Shown here one piece after another: positions 1-5,429 of a DNA stretch of 5,429 nucleotides (position 1 is its first letter; each line of letters begins with the position of its first letter). The stretch covers positions 1 through 5,429 of the forward strand of contig JAFAFD010000154.1 in the NCBI GenBank assembly GCA_023423675.1, written 5' to 3'. Source of the stretch: Pseudomonadota bacterium (GTDB taxonomy: Bacteria; Pseudomonadota; Gammaproteobacteria; Xanthomonadales; Xanthomonadaceae). The translations under genes and the position numbers were made by a program. Below the pieces are notes generated by a model. That model was not told the origin of the DNA and did no database searches. It saw only the letters and a program-made list of their open reading frames with translations.

Positions 1-937
1 CAACTCCCCCCGTCTGCTGACCGTCGCGGTGACCTCGCGCGCGCTGTTCGCCCTGGAAGAAAGCCATGCGCTGTTCGAGAGCGATGGCGTGGCGGCGTAC
101 GCCGAGTACCAGCGCCAGCACGAGGACGACATCCTGGGTCCCGGCGTGGCGTTCCCGGTGGTGCGCAAGCTGCTGGCACTGAACCAGGGCGCCAGCCCGG
201 AAAACCCGCGTGTCGAGGTGATCCTGCTGTCGCGCAATTCGGCCGACACCGGCCTGCGCATCTTCAATTCGATCCAGCATTACGGGCTGGGCATCATCCG
301 CGCGACCTTCACCGCCGGTGAGCCGACCTGGCCCTACGTGAAGCCGTTCGGCACCGACCTGTTCCTGTCGGCCAACCCCGAATCGGTGCGCAGTGCGCTG
401 CGCCATGGCATCGCGGCAGCGACCATCCTGCCCAAGCCGCCCGGCGAGACCGCGGCGGCTGCCGCCGACCAGATCGATATCACGCGCCCGGCCGGACAGC
501 TGCGCATCGCCTTTGATGGTGACGCGGTGATCTTCGGCGACGAGAGCGAGCGGATCTCGCGCGAGCAGGGGGTTGAGGCCTTCGGTCGCCACGAGCGCGA
601 GCGCGCCCGCGAGCCGCTCAGTGGTGGCCCGTTCCGCGGCTTCCTGTCGGCCCTGCACACGCTGCAGGAAGTGTTCCCGGCGGGCGACAGCGCGCCGATC
701 CGCACCGCGCTGGTCACCGCGCGTTCGGCCCCGGCGCACGAGCGGGTGATCCGCACCCTGCGCGAGTGGGGCGTGCGCCTGGACGAGGCCCTGTTCCTCG
801 GTGGGCGGCACAAGGGCCCGTTCCTGCAGGCCTTTGGCGCGGACATTTTCTTCGATGATTCGCAGCACAACATCGACAGCGCCCGCGAACACGTGGCCGC
901 CGGCCACGTCCCGCACGGCGTCGCCAACGAGGGCTGA
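1..937 (+). CDS. Cytosolic 5'-nucleotidase (NT5C1/PF06189-like), N-terminus cut off by the window edge
   Basis: This is a 5'-nucleotidase of the HAD superfamily, expected to hydrolyse nucleoside 5'-monophosphates to nucleoside and phosphate in the cytoplasm. The frame is open from base 2 to the TGA at 935-937. A GTG at 29 could be called as a start, but the nine codons before it (NSPRLLTVA) run into VTSRALFALEES, the hydrophobic strand typical of the family N-terminus, so the true start lies left of the window. Counting from the GTG, the conserved family block LLSRNSADTGLRIFNSI is at about 66-82, HAD motif I FDGDAV at 162-167 (two aspartates, nucleophile and acid/base), a motif II-like VTARSAP at 229-235, a lysine-containing GRHKGPFL at 259-266, and motif III FFDDSQHN at 274-281. 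All catalytic motifs look intact. The gene converges on the DUF2939 gene. Substrate preference (AMP, IMP or dNMP) cannot be read from the sequence. Confidence 0.9.
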   Translation, partial: NSPRLLTVAVTSRALFALEESHALFESDGVAAYAEYQRQHEDDILGPGVAFPVVRKLLALNQGASPENPRVEVILLSRNSADTGLRIFNSIQHYGLGIIRATFTAGEPTWPYVKPFGTDLFLSANPESVRSALRHGIAAATILPKPPGETAAAAADQIDITRPAGQLRIAFDGDAVIFGDESERISREQGVEAFGRHERERAREPLSGGPFRGFLSALHTLQEVFPAGDSAPIRTALVTARSAPAHERVIRTLREWGVRLDEALFLGGRHKGPFLQAFGADIFFDDSQHNIDSAREHVAAGHVPHGVANEG

Positions 938-941
938 GCCC

Positions 942-1003
942 GGTAGCTGCCAACCTTGGTTGGCATCGCGGCGCAGCCGCGCCCACCAAGGCGGGCGTCT
1001 ACC
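942..1003. repeat. SMAG-like inverted pair, copy 1
   Basis: The left element is GGTAG (942-946) followed by a perfect 8-bp stem, TGCCAACC (948-955) with GGTTGGCA (958-965), closed by a TT loop. The middle is a linker hairpin, CGCGGC/GCCGCG (967-972 and 976-981, loop GCA). The right element reads on the minus strand from CTACC (999-1003): its stem CGCCCACC/GGCGGGCG (980-987 and 990-997) has an AA loop and one A-C mismatch. The unit starts 4 nt after the nucleotidase stop codon. Confidence 0.88.
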
Positions 1004-1023
1004 AGAGCGGGGCACGAAGCTTC

Positions 1024-1086
1024 GGTAGGTGCCAACCGTTGGTTGGCATAGCGGCGCAGCCGCGCCCACCAAGGTGGGCGTCTACC
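1024..1086. repeat. SMAG-like inverted pair, copy 2
   Basis: This is the same architecture as copy 1 but 63 bp long, because the first hairpin loop is GTT instead of TT. Its right-hand stem CGCCCACC/GGTGGGCG is a perfect 8 bp. The linker hairpin is one pair shorter, since a C-to-A change removes the closing pair. The following 20-bp spacer has GAGGCTTC where copy 1 has the palindrome GAAGCTTC (1016-1023). Confidence 0.88.
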
Positions 1087-1106
1087 AGAGCGGGGCACGA
1101 GGCTTC

Positions 1107-1168
1107 GGTAGTTGCCAACCTTGGTTGGCATCGCGGTGCAGCCGCGCCTACCAAGGTGGGCGTCTACC
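1107..1168. repeat. SMAG-like inverted pair, copy 3
   Basis: This is a 62-bp copy with the TT-loop left hairpin intact. Two stem substitutions leave G-T wobble pairs rather than breaks: the linker hairpin is CGCGGT/GCCGCG, and the right-hand stem is CGCCTACC/GGTGGGCG. The trailing spacer (1169-1188) ends GAAGCGAC, diverging from copies 1 and 2 just before the fourth GGTAG. Confidence 0.88.
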
Positions 1169-1188
1169 AGAGCGGGGCATGAAGCGAC

Positions 1189-1233
1189 GGTAGCGCCGGG
1201 CCATGCCCGGCGAGCGCAGCGGCATGGGGCTAC
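1189..1233. repeat. Fourth SMAG-like element with a different stem, overlapping the DUF2939 stop codon
   Basis: GGTAG (1189-1193) is followed by the perfect 8-bp stem CGCCGGGC (1194-1201) and GCCCGGCG (1205-1212) with a CAT loop, a different stem class from copies 1-3. Downstream, GGCATGG (1221-1227) can alternatively pair with CCATGCC (1201-1207). CTAC at 1230-1233 resembles an inverted GTAG head, but its own hairpin is not clean, so the second half is either degenerate or fortuitous. The TAG stop codon of the minus-strand DUF2939 gene (1230-1232) lies within this CTAC. Confidence 0.7.
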
Positions 1234-1781
1234 GGGCTGCCCGACATCCCCAGCTGCAGGTCCACCACCTTCCAGCGCAGGCCCTGCGGTTCCAGCACCA
1301 CCCTCATCGGCGGTTCGCCCGGGCCGCGCTGGACGTCGACCACGAAACGGTCCAGCGCTTCGAAATGATGCTCGGCGTTCTTCAGGGGCCGCGCCGGTTC
1401 GGTCGCGCCGAACGCATCGCCGCCCTGCAGTTCATTACGGCCACGCTTCCACAGCACGTGGCCCTGCAGCATCGCGCCGATGCCGGTCGGCGTGACCATG
1501 GTGTCCACCGCCGCGCCACCCAGCTGGTCACCCAGCCCGTACAGCAGCGCGCCAAACGGGCTGGACGCCACGTCCGGCCCGGCCTGCCGCACCAGGTAGT
1601 CGTTGAGCTGCGCACGCAGGCTGCTGCGCACCCGCGGGAAGTCCACGTAGCGCTCCAGGCGCGCGGTATCGCGCTGTTCGATCGCCTTGGACAGGCCATG
1701 CACGGCCAGGTACGGGCCACTGAACCACCAGGCCACGACGGCCAGGACGAGGGCAACCAGGATGCCGATGAGCTTCTTCAT
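1230..1781 (-). CDS. DUF2939 domain-containing membrane-anchored protein
   Basis: This is a 183-residue protein of unknown function resembling the DUF2939 family. An N-terminal MKK is followed by a hydrophobic segment at about residues 4-20 (rich in I, L, V, A and W), which suggests a signal anchor with the rest in the periplasm. There is no cysteine lipobox and no clear signal peptidase site. The conserved-looking part follows at once: SGPYLAVHGLSKAIEQRD (about 21-38), then YVDFPRVRSSLRAQL (about 45-59), the pattern I associate with the family. The C-terminal half has alternating hydrophobic residues (about 145-178), consistent with beta strands. The ATG (1779-1781) has only a weak GGGTG-like ribosome site. 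The gene is last in the apparent operon, 42 nt after the aldo/keto reductase stop, and its TAG stop falls in the repeat array. No catalytic motif is visible, so I assign no function. Confidence 0.85.
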   Translation of the reverse strand: MKKLIGILVALVLAVVAWWFSGPYLAVHGLSKAIEQRDTARLERYVDFPRVRSSLRAQLNDYLVRQAGPDVASSPFGALLYGLGDQLGGAAVDTMVTPTGIGAMLQGHVLWKRGRNELQGGDAFGATEPARPLKNAEHHFEALDRFVVDVQRGPGEPPMRVVLEPQGLRWKVVDLQLGMSGSP

Positions 1782-1792
1782 GGCACCCAGAC

Positions 1793-1809
1793 TGCCGCAA
1801 CTGCGGGCA
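1793..1809. other. Small imperfect hairpin in the gap between the aldo/keto reductase and DUF2939 genes
   Basis: TGCCGCA (1793-1799) can pair with TGCGGGCA (1802-1809), giving a 7-bp stem with one bulged G and a very short loop. It lies in the only real gap of the operon (1782-1823), just upstream of the DUF2939 start. No T-tract follows, so it is not a convincing terminator. It could be chance in GC-rich DNA. Confidence 0.25.
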
Positions 1810-1823
1810 CCGCGGGTTAAGCG

Positions 1824-2816
1824 TCAGTGACTGGGCGAGCCGCTGCCATCGCCGAAGGCCGCCACCAGACGCTGCCGCTCGGCGCCCTGCAGCGCCTGCA
1901 CGTGGGTCTGCAGCACCTGGTGCAGGCTGGAAACGCGGGTGGTGCCAAGGATGCCGCTGGCCACGCCTTGGTGCTGCAGCACGTAGGCAAAGGCGGTCTG
2001 GGCCGGGTGTTGGCTGCGCACCGAGGCCACCGCTTGGCGCATCTCGCGGGCGCTGCGCATCAGGGCGCGGCTGCTCGGCTTCAGCCAGGTGCGCGCGAGG
2101 TACCAGGCGTCGGCCAGCCGTGGCAGGCGCGGACGGGCTGGCAGCAGGTGGCCCTGTGCGAGCACGGTCCCGGCCAGCACACCGATGCCCGCCGCCTGCA
2201 GCTGGTCGATCAGCGGCTCGCGGTCCTGCTGCAGGGCGTTGTAGTCCAGCAGCACCACGTCGAAGGCTTCGGGGTGCTCGATCATCCAGCGCAGCGTGCT
2301 GGCCGAATGGGTGTTGATGCCGGTATGGCGGACCAGCCCGCGCTCGCGCAGGCGCTGCAGCGCGGCCAGCAGCTCATCGTTGATGTCGTGCTCGCTGGCG
2401 CCGTGCAGCTGGTAGATGTCCAGATAGTCCAGGCCGAGGTTGCGCAGCGAGGCCTCGCAGCTGGCGGTGATCGCCGCGGCAGAGAAATCGCGCTGCTCGG
2501 CGCCGCTGATGCCGGCCTGGCCGGTCAGCGTGCCGCCCTTGCTGGACACCACCAGCGACTCACGCGGCACGCGCGCCAGCAGTGGGCGCAGGATGCGGCC
2601 CAGGCGCGGTTCGGCATGGAAGCCCGAATAGTTGTCGCCGGTGTCGAGCAGGTTCACGCCCTGGGCCAGCGCGTGTTCGACCACGGCGGCCGCGTCGCTC
2701 TCGGCGAAGCGGCGGTGGCCCCAGAAGCCGGAACAGCCCAGGCCGATCGGCGAGACCTGCAGACCGGTGCGACCCAGCAGGCGCCGCTGCCGCGCCAGGG
2801 GCAGTTCCTGCGACAT
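1824..2816 (-). CDS. Aldo/keto reductase
   Basis: This is a 330-residue NAD(P)H-dependent oxidoreductase of the aldo/keto reductase superfamily, expected to be cytoplasmic and to reduce carbonyl groups to alcohols. The substrate is unknown. The start is ATG 2814-2816. The frame stays open upstream, but that stretch lies inside the DUF2461 gene and does not look like reductase. After the start come the family's first strand GRTGLQVSPIGLGCSGFWG (15-33), the tetrad D58 and Y63 (LLDTGDNYSG), K93 (VVSSKGG) and H138 (YQLHGAS), and a C-terminal cofactor-binding signature GTTRVSSLHQ (291-300). The tetrad is complete, so it should be active. The start overlaps the DUF2461 stop by one base (TGATG), and only a weak GGA-type ribosome site precedes it, so translation probably depends on coupling to the gene upstream. 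Confidence 0.93.
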   Translation of the reverse strand: MSQELPLARQRRLLGRTGLQVSPIGLGCSGFWGHRRFAESDAAAVVEHALAQGVNLLDTGDNYSGFHAEPRLGRILRPLLARVPRESLVVSSKGGTLTGQAGISGAEQRDFSAAAITASCEASLRNLGLDYLDIYQLHGASEHDINDELLAALQRLRERGLVRHTGINTHSASTLRWMIEHPEAFDVVLLDYNALQQDREPLIDQLQAAGIGVLAGTVLAQGHLLPARPRLPRLADAWYLARTWLKPSSRALMRSAREMRQAVASVRSQHPAQTAFAYVLQHQGVASGILGTTRVSSLHQVLQTHVQALQGAERQRLVAAFGDGSGSPSH

Positions 2817-3502
2817 CAGAATTCCAGGTCCAGCGCAGCGCACAAGTAATCGACGAACGGGCCCAGCGCGGCCAGGTCCTTGCCCAGGGTGGAGAGCAGG
2901 CGCGGGCCGGTCATGGTGTCGTCGTCCAGCGTGCGCCACATCACCCAGTTGCGGTGCTTGAGGTCGTCGATGAACTCGAAGTCGGCCGGGAAGCCGCGCG
3001 GCGGCCGCACCAGCTTCTCGGTCTGCTCGAAATCGAAGCGCTTGCGCAGGGCGGGCGCGTGCGCGGCTGCCTTCCAGCTGCCCGGGTTGTCGAGGATGAA
3101 ATGGCGGATGCGCCGCTGCGTGTCCGGCTCGGGGTGCCACAGGCCGGCGCCGACGAAACTCTCGCCCGGCTGCAGGTGGATGTAGAACGAGGGCGCGGCC
3201 ACTTCGCGGCGGCGCTCGTGGAACAGGCGGGCACCCTGCCAGGTCTTGTACGGCGACTTGTCGTGGGAAAAGCGCGCGTCGCGGTGGATGCGGAACAGCG
3301 AGCCGCCGACACCGCGCGTGTCCGCACGGAAATGGTCGCTGACTTCGGTCAGCGCCGGCTGCAGGTCACCCAGCAGGCGCAGGAACGGCTGCCGCACATG
3401 GTTTTCGTACTGCTGGCGATGGTCGTTGAACCAGGTCTTGTCGTTATGCCGCGCCAGGCTGCGCAGGAACTTGAAACTGGCGTCGGAGAAATACGTGCTC
3501 AC
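2816..3502 (-). CDS. DUF2461 / TIGR02453 family protein of unknown function
   Basis: This is a 228-residue soluble protein, without signal peptide or membrane segment, that matches the DUF2461 (TIGR02453) family; no biochemical role is established for it that I know of. Recognisable blocks in order are LARHNDKTWFNDHRQQYE (16-33), FRIHRDARFSHDKSPYKT (70-87, rich in arginine, lysine and aspartate), FYIHLQPGESFVGAGLWHP (106-124) and RPPRGFPADFEF (166-177). The length is usual for the family. The start is GTG (3500-3502), chosen because AGGAG lies five bases upstream and the N-terminus MSTYFSDASFKFL is typical. The start overlaps the sbcB stop by four bases (GTGA), and the stop overlaps the aldo/keto reductase start. 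Tight coupling to exonuclease I makes a nucleic-acid-related role possible, but that is only inference from context. Confidence 0.92.
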   Translation of the reverse strand: MSTYFSDASFKFLRSLARHNDKTWFNDHRQQYENHVRQPFLRLLGDLQPALTEVSDHFRADTRGVGGSLFRIHRDARFSHDKSPYKTWQGARLFHERRREVAAPSFYIHLQPGESFVGAGLWHPEPDTQRRIRHFILDNPGSWKAAAHAPALRKRFDFEQTEKLVRPPRGFPADFEFIDDLKHRNWVMWRTLDDDTMTGPRLLSTLGKDLAALGPFVDYLCAALDLEF

Positions 3503-4938
3503 AGCGTCTCCTGCAGGTGGTGGCCCCAGTCGCGCAGCGACTGCAGCAGGCCGGTCCGGCGCGCGTCATCGGGCGCTTCGGCGGCCAGCGCGTCGATCTG
3601 CTGCTGGTACTGGGGCAGGTTCAGTTCGCCCAGGCCGCTCTCGCCGAGCAGGCGCTGGCGGCGGTAATCCTGCCAGCGCTCGCGTTCAGCCGGTGCGAGG
3701 CTGTCGGGATGGTTGCGTGCGCGGTAGCGGAACAGCAGCTCGGGCAGGCGCGGGTCGCGGAAGCGGCCTTCCAGCGCGGCCAGCTGCTGCGGCGCACTGG
3801 TGCGGGCCAGGGCCAGCAGCGGCTTGTCGCCGGCGCCGAGGAAGCCGTCATACAGCGACGCATCCACGTCGGACACCGTGGCTGGCCGCGGCTGGTTGAA
3901 GACCTGTCGGGCCTTCTCGGCCAGCTGCGCGGCAACCTCGCGCAGGCGCTCGGCCTTGGCCTCGATCGCCGCCACGTCCAAGCCCAGGCGGGCGTGGTCG
4001 TCGGCGCGCAGGTGGTTCCAGGCCACCAGTGCCGGCACCTTGTTCAGATGCACTTCCTTCAGCGGCACGCGCGCCACGCCCTCGGGCAGTTCGCTGGCGC
4101 GCATGTACAGGCGCTGCGCGATCACGTCGGCCGGCAGCTCCAGCAGGTCGTCGATCTCGCCGTCCAGGTCGAACACGATCACCCGGTTGTTGATGGTCGG
4201 GTGCATGGCCAGCGGCAGCACCGGCGCCGCGCACAGGCGGCTGGCCGGGTAGCGCATGGAAATGTGCAGCACCGGCTTCATCGCCGCCACGTCCAGCAGG
4301 CTGCCGACGAAGCGCTTGTCGCGCAGCTTCAACGCGTACTCCCACAGCCGCGGCTGCGACTGCTTGAACAGCCGCGCCATGCCGATGGTGGCGCGCACGT
4401 CCGACAACGCCTCGTGGGCATCGCCTTCGCGCACGCCATTGGCCTCGGCCAGGTGCTCCAGCTTGAACGAGGTGGCGCCATCCTCGCGCAGCGGCCACTG
4501 GATGCCGTCCGGGCGCAGGGCGCGCATCATCCGCAGCATGTCCAGCAGGTCCCAGCGCGAGTTGCCGTTGCGCCACTCGCGCTCGTAGGGATCGTGGAAG
4601 TTGCGGAACAGCCCGTAGCGGATGAACTCGTCGTCGAAGCGCAGGGTGTTGTAGCCCAGCGCGCAGGTGCCGGGGCGCGACAGCTGCTCGTTGATGCGGT
4701 CAAAGGCCTCGGCTTCGCTGATGCCTTCGGCCATGGCCTGCTGCGGGGTGATGCCGGTCACCAGGGTCGCCATCGGCGAAGGCACCAGGTCATCGGCCGG
4801 GCGCACGAAGAAGCTGACCGGCGTGTCGATTACGTTGAGATCGGCATCGGTGCGCATCGCCGCGAACTGGGCGATGCGGGTGCGGCGCGGGTCCTGGCCG
4901 AAGGTTTCGAGGTCGTAGAACAGGAAGCTGTCGGCCAT
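3499..4938 (-). CDS. sbcB: Exodeoxyribonuclease I (ExoI)
   Basis: This is a 479-residue 3'-to-5' exonuclease that processively degrades single-stranded DNA, in mismatch repair and in trimming 3' overhangs during recombination (475 residues in E. coli). It has an N-terminal DEDDh exonuclease domain (about 1-200), a central SH3-like domain (about 205-350) and a C-terminal helical domain. The metal-binding set is complete: D9 and E11 in FYDLETFG, D102 in NTLRFDDEF, and H175 and D180 in GDAHEALSDVRAT, matching E. coli D15, E17, D108, H181 and D186. Family motifs VHLNKVPALV (296-305), SLYDGFL (361-367) and RARNHPDSL (406-414) are present. The ATG start (4936-4938) follows GGAGG by 10 nt and overlaps the kmo stop by one base. 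The gene looks intact and functional. Confidence 0.97.
   Translation of the reverse strand: MADSFLFYDLETFGQDPRRTRIAQFAAMRTDADLNVIDTPVSFFVRPADDLVPSPMATLVTGITPQQAMAEGISEAEAFDRINEQLSRPGTCALGYNTLRFDDEFIRYGLFRNFHDPYEREWRNGNSRWDLLDMLRMMRALRPDGIQWPLREDGATSFKLEHLAEANGVREGDAHEALSDVRATIGMARLFKQSQPRLWEYALKLRDKRFVGSLLDVAAMKPVLHISMRYPASRLCAAPVLPLAMHPTINNRVIVFDLDGEIDDLLELPADVIAQRLYMRASELPEGVARVPLKEVHLNKVPALVAWNHLRADDHARLGLDVAAIEAKAERLREVAAQLAEKARQVFNQPRPATVSDVDASLYDGFLGAGDKPLLALARTSAPQQLAALEGRFRDPRLPELLFRYRARNHPDSLAPAERERWQDYRRQRLLGESGLGELNLPQYQQQIDALAAEAPDDARRTGLLQSLRDWGHHLQETL
3508..3512 (-). promoter_or_regulatory. Ribosome binding site of the DUF2461 gene
   Basis: Read on the minus strand, AGGAG is followed by the five bases ACGCT and then GTG. 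This supports the GTG at 3502 as the true start, in place of an ATG elsewhere, and it lies inside the last codons of sbcB. Confidence 0.7.
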
Positions 4939-5429
4939 CAGTGTGCGCCCTCCAGGACCGGCAGCTGTGCGTGGATCTGCGCTTCCAGCGTGGCCCAGTC
5001 GATGTTGTCCAGTGAATCATGGCCGGCGGTGGCCGCCACCAGCAGGTCGCGCTGGATCTCCGTGCGGCGCAGCGCTTCGGCATACGGCGTGTGCAGGAAA
5101 GTGACCATGGTGTAGTGCGGCACGAAGCGCGTCGGCCAGCGCCGCTGCAGTTCCTGTTCCAGCTCGCGCTGCAGCAGGAAGGCCGGGTCGGCCACGCGGT
5201 CGCGCATCTCCAGGTAGTTTTCCAGCGCCATCTGCTGGATCGCGCGCGCGTTCGGCTTGCGCTCGGCCTCGAAGGCGGCGAAGGCGCCTTCCAGATCGTC
5301 GGCGTCGTGCAGGTGGCGGGCCAGTGACACGCAGTCCTCGAAGGCGCAGTTCATGCCCTGGCCGTGGAAGGGCACCATCGCGTGCGCGGCATCGCCGATC
5401 AGCACGGCGCGGCCGGCCTGGTGCCAGCG
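4938..5429 (-). CDS. kmo: Kynurenine 3-monooxygenase, C-terminal part (N-terminus beyond the right edge)
   Basis: This is an FAD-dependent aromatic hydroxylase that converts L-kynurenine to 3-hydroxykynurenine with NADPH and O2, in the tryptophan-to-quinolinate route that serves NAD synthesis or tryptophan breakdown. The frame stays open to the last base, giving 163 visible residues, about the last third of a protein usually near 450-460. A GTG at 5403-5405 is internal: the codons before it read RWHQAGRA and lead into VLIGDAAHAMVPFHGQGMN, the GD motif of flavin hydroxylases with the ribityl/FAD loop. The family-specific block RWPTRFVPHYTMVTFLHTPY and the RRTEIQRDLL motif follow. There is no C-terminal membrane anchor, unlike the mitochondrial eukaryotic enzyme, so a soluble form is expected. 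It is the first visible gene of the operon and its TGA overlaps the sbcB ATG. Confidence 0.93.
   Translation of the reverse strand, partial: RWHQAGRAVLIGDAAHAMVPFHGQGMNCAFEDCVSLARHLHDADDLEGAFAAFEAERKPNARAIQQMALENYLEMRDRVADPAFLLQRELEQELQRRWPTRFVPHYTMVTFLHTPYAEALRRTEIQRDLLVAATAGHDSLDNIDWATLEAQIHAQLPVLEGAH
4949..4953 (-). promoter_or_regulatory. Ribosome binding site of sbcB
   Basis: Read on the minus strand, GGAGG lies 10 nt before the sbcB ATG, inside the final codons of kmo (the LEGAH C-terminus). It is a strong Shine-Dalgarno match, so sbcB could be translated by reinitiation after kmo or by independent loading. Confidence 0.7.

Larger units (their letters stand above)
942..1233. repeat. 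Tandem array of SMAG/REP-type GGTAG palindromes filling the convergent intergenic region
   Basis: GGTAG occurs at 942, 1024, 1107 and 1189, a spacing of 82, 83 and 82 bp. The first three units share a 62-63 bp inverted pair (GGTAG...CTACC) followed by a 20-bp spacer (1004-1023, 1087-1106, 1169-1188) that starts AGAGCGGGGCA in every copy. By hand count, copies 1 and 2 differ at about five positions and copies 1 and 3 at about seven. The fourth unit begins in register but has a different stem. GTAG-headed stem-loops are the hallmark of SMAG repeats in Stenotrophomonas maltophilia, which belong to the REP elements mobilised by RAYT transposases. No transposase is in this window. Possible roles are transcript-end folding or damping of convergent read-through. 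I see no T-tract typical of an intrinsic terminator. Confidence 0.9.

Noticed and set aside
334..1131. A 265-codon minus-strand open frame covering the nucleotidase and two repeat copies
   Set aside because: It is antisense to a convincing nucleotidase, and its N-terminal part is translated palindromic repeat, producing the duplicated peptide MPTKVG.
942..1188. CRISPR array
   Set aside because: The 20-bp spacers are nearly identical to each other and the repeats are 62-63 bp inverted pairs. CRISPR spacers would be unique and repeats shorter, and no cas gene is present.
1112..1495. Open frame starting in repeat copy 3 and running into the DUF2939 region on the plus strand
   Set aside because: Its first part is repeat sequence and the remainder is antisense to DUF2939, and its P/A/R-rich translation has no recognisable fold.
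1827..2849. A 340-codon plus-strand open frame antisense to the aldo/keto reductase
   Set aside because: The composition is typical of antisense shadow frames (Q, A, G, R and H rich), with no motif, while the minus strand gives an intact reductase with a full catalytic tetrad.
2817..3140. N-terminal extension of the aldo/keto reductase frame by 108 codons
   Set aside because: The extra sequence lies inside the DUF2461 gene in another frame, is R/A/P-rich, and precedes the canonical reductase N-terminus.
2582..3667. A 361-codon plus-strand open frame spanning the reductase, DUF2461 and sbcB ends
   Set aside because: It crosses three well-supported minus-strand genes and shows no family resemblance.
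3517..5115. A 532-codon plus-strand open frame lying antisense to sbcB and the end of kmo
   Set aside because: It is a shadow of the high-GC third-position bias on the other strand. The translation is low-complexity (rich in Q, R, A, V and H), has no recognisable domain, and the opposite frame encodes a complete ExoI with all catalytic residues.
1..5429. A previously undescribed defence, toxin or mobile system
   Set aside because: Every coding stretch is explained by a known housekeeping or conserved family, and there is no integrase, transposase, toxin-antitoxin pair or shift in base composition apparent by eye.

Overview
The window is strongly GC-rich by eye, with dense G/C at third codon positions. 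It carries GTAG-headed palindromic repeats of the SMAG type known from Stenotrophomonas maltophilia. Together with the gene content, this points to a gammaproteobacterium of the Xanthomonadaceae/Lysobacteraceae, most likely Stenotrophomonas. The genus is an inference from repeat style and protein resemblance, because no search was run.

Layout: a plus-strand gene for a cytosolic 5'-nucleotidase of the NT5C1 type enters from the left edge (N-terminus missing) and ends at 937. A convergent intergenic region (938-1229) is filled by a three-copy tandem array of about 82 bp per copy. Each copy is an inverted pair of GGTAG hairpins, and a fourth, different GGTAG hairpin follows in the same register. 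From 1230 to the right edge, five minus-strand genes form one apparent operon. In transcription order they are kmo (kynurenine 3-monooxygenase, C-terminal part only), sbcB (exodeoxyribonuclease I), a DUF2461/TIGR02453 protein, an aldo/keto reductase and a small membrane-anchored DUF2939 protein.

The first four operon genes are joined by stop/start overlaps of 1, 4 and 1 nt (TGATG, GTGA, TGATG), which suggests translational coupling. DUF2939 follows after 42 nt. The products have no obvious single pathway: Kmo belongs to tryptophan/kynurenine metabolism, ExoI to DNA repair, and the reductase substrate is unknown. The operon promoter lies beyond the right edge.

This looks like an ordinary chromosomal housekeeping region. 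I see no defence system, phage, insertion sequence, CRISPR array, tRNA or rRNA. The most distinctive element is the repeat array, which starts 4 nt after one stop codon and whose last unit runs into the stop codon of the opposing gene.
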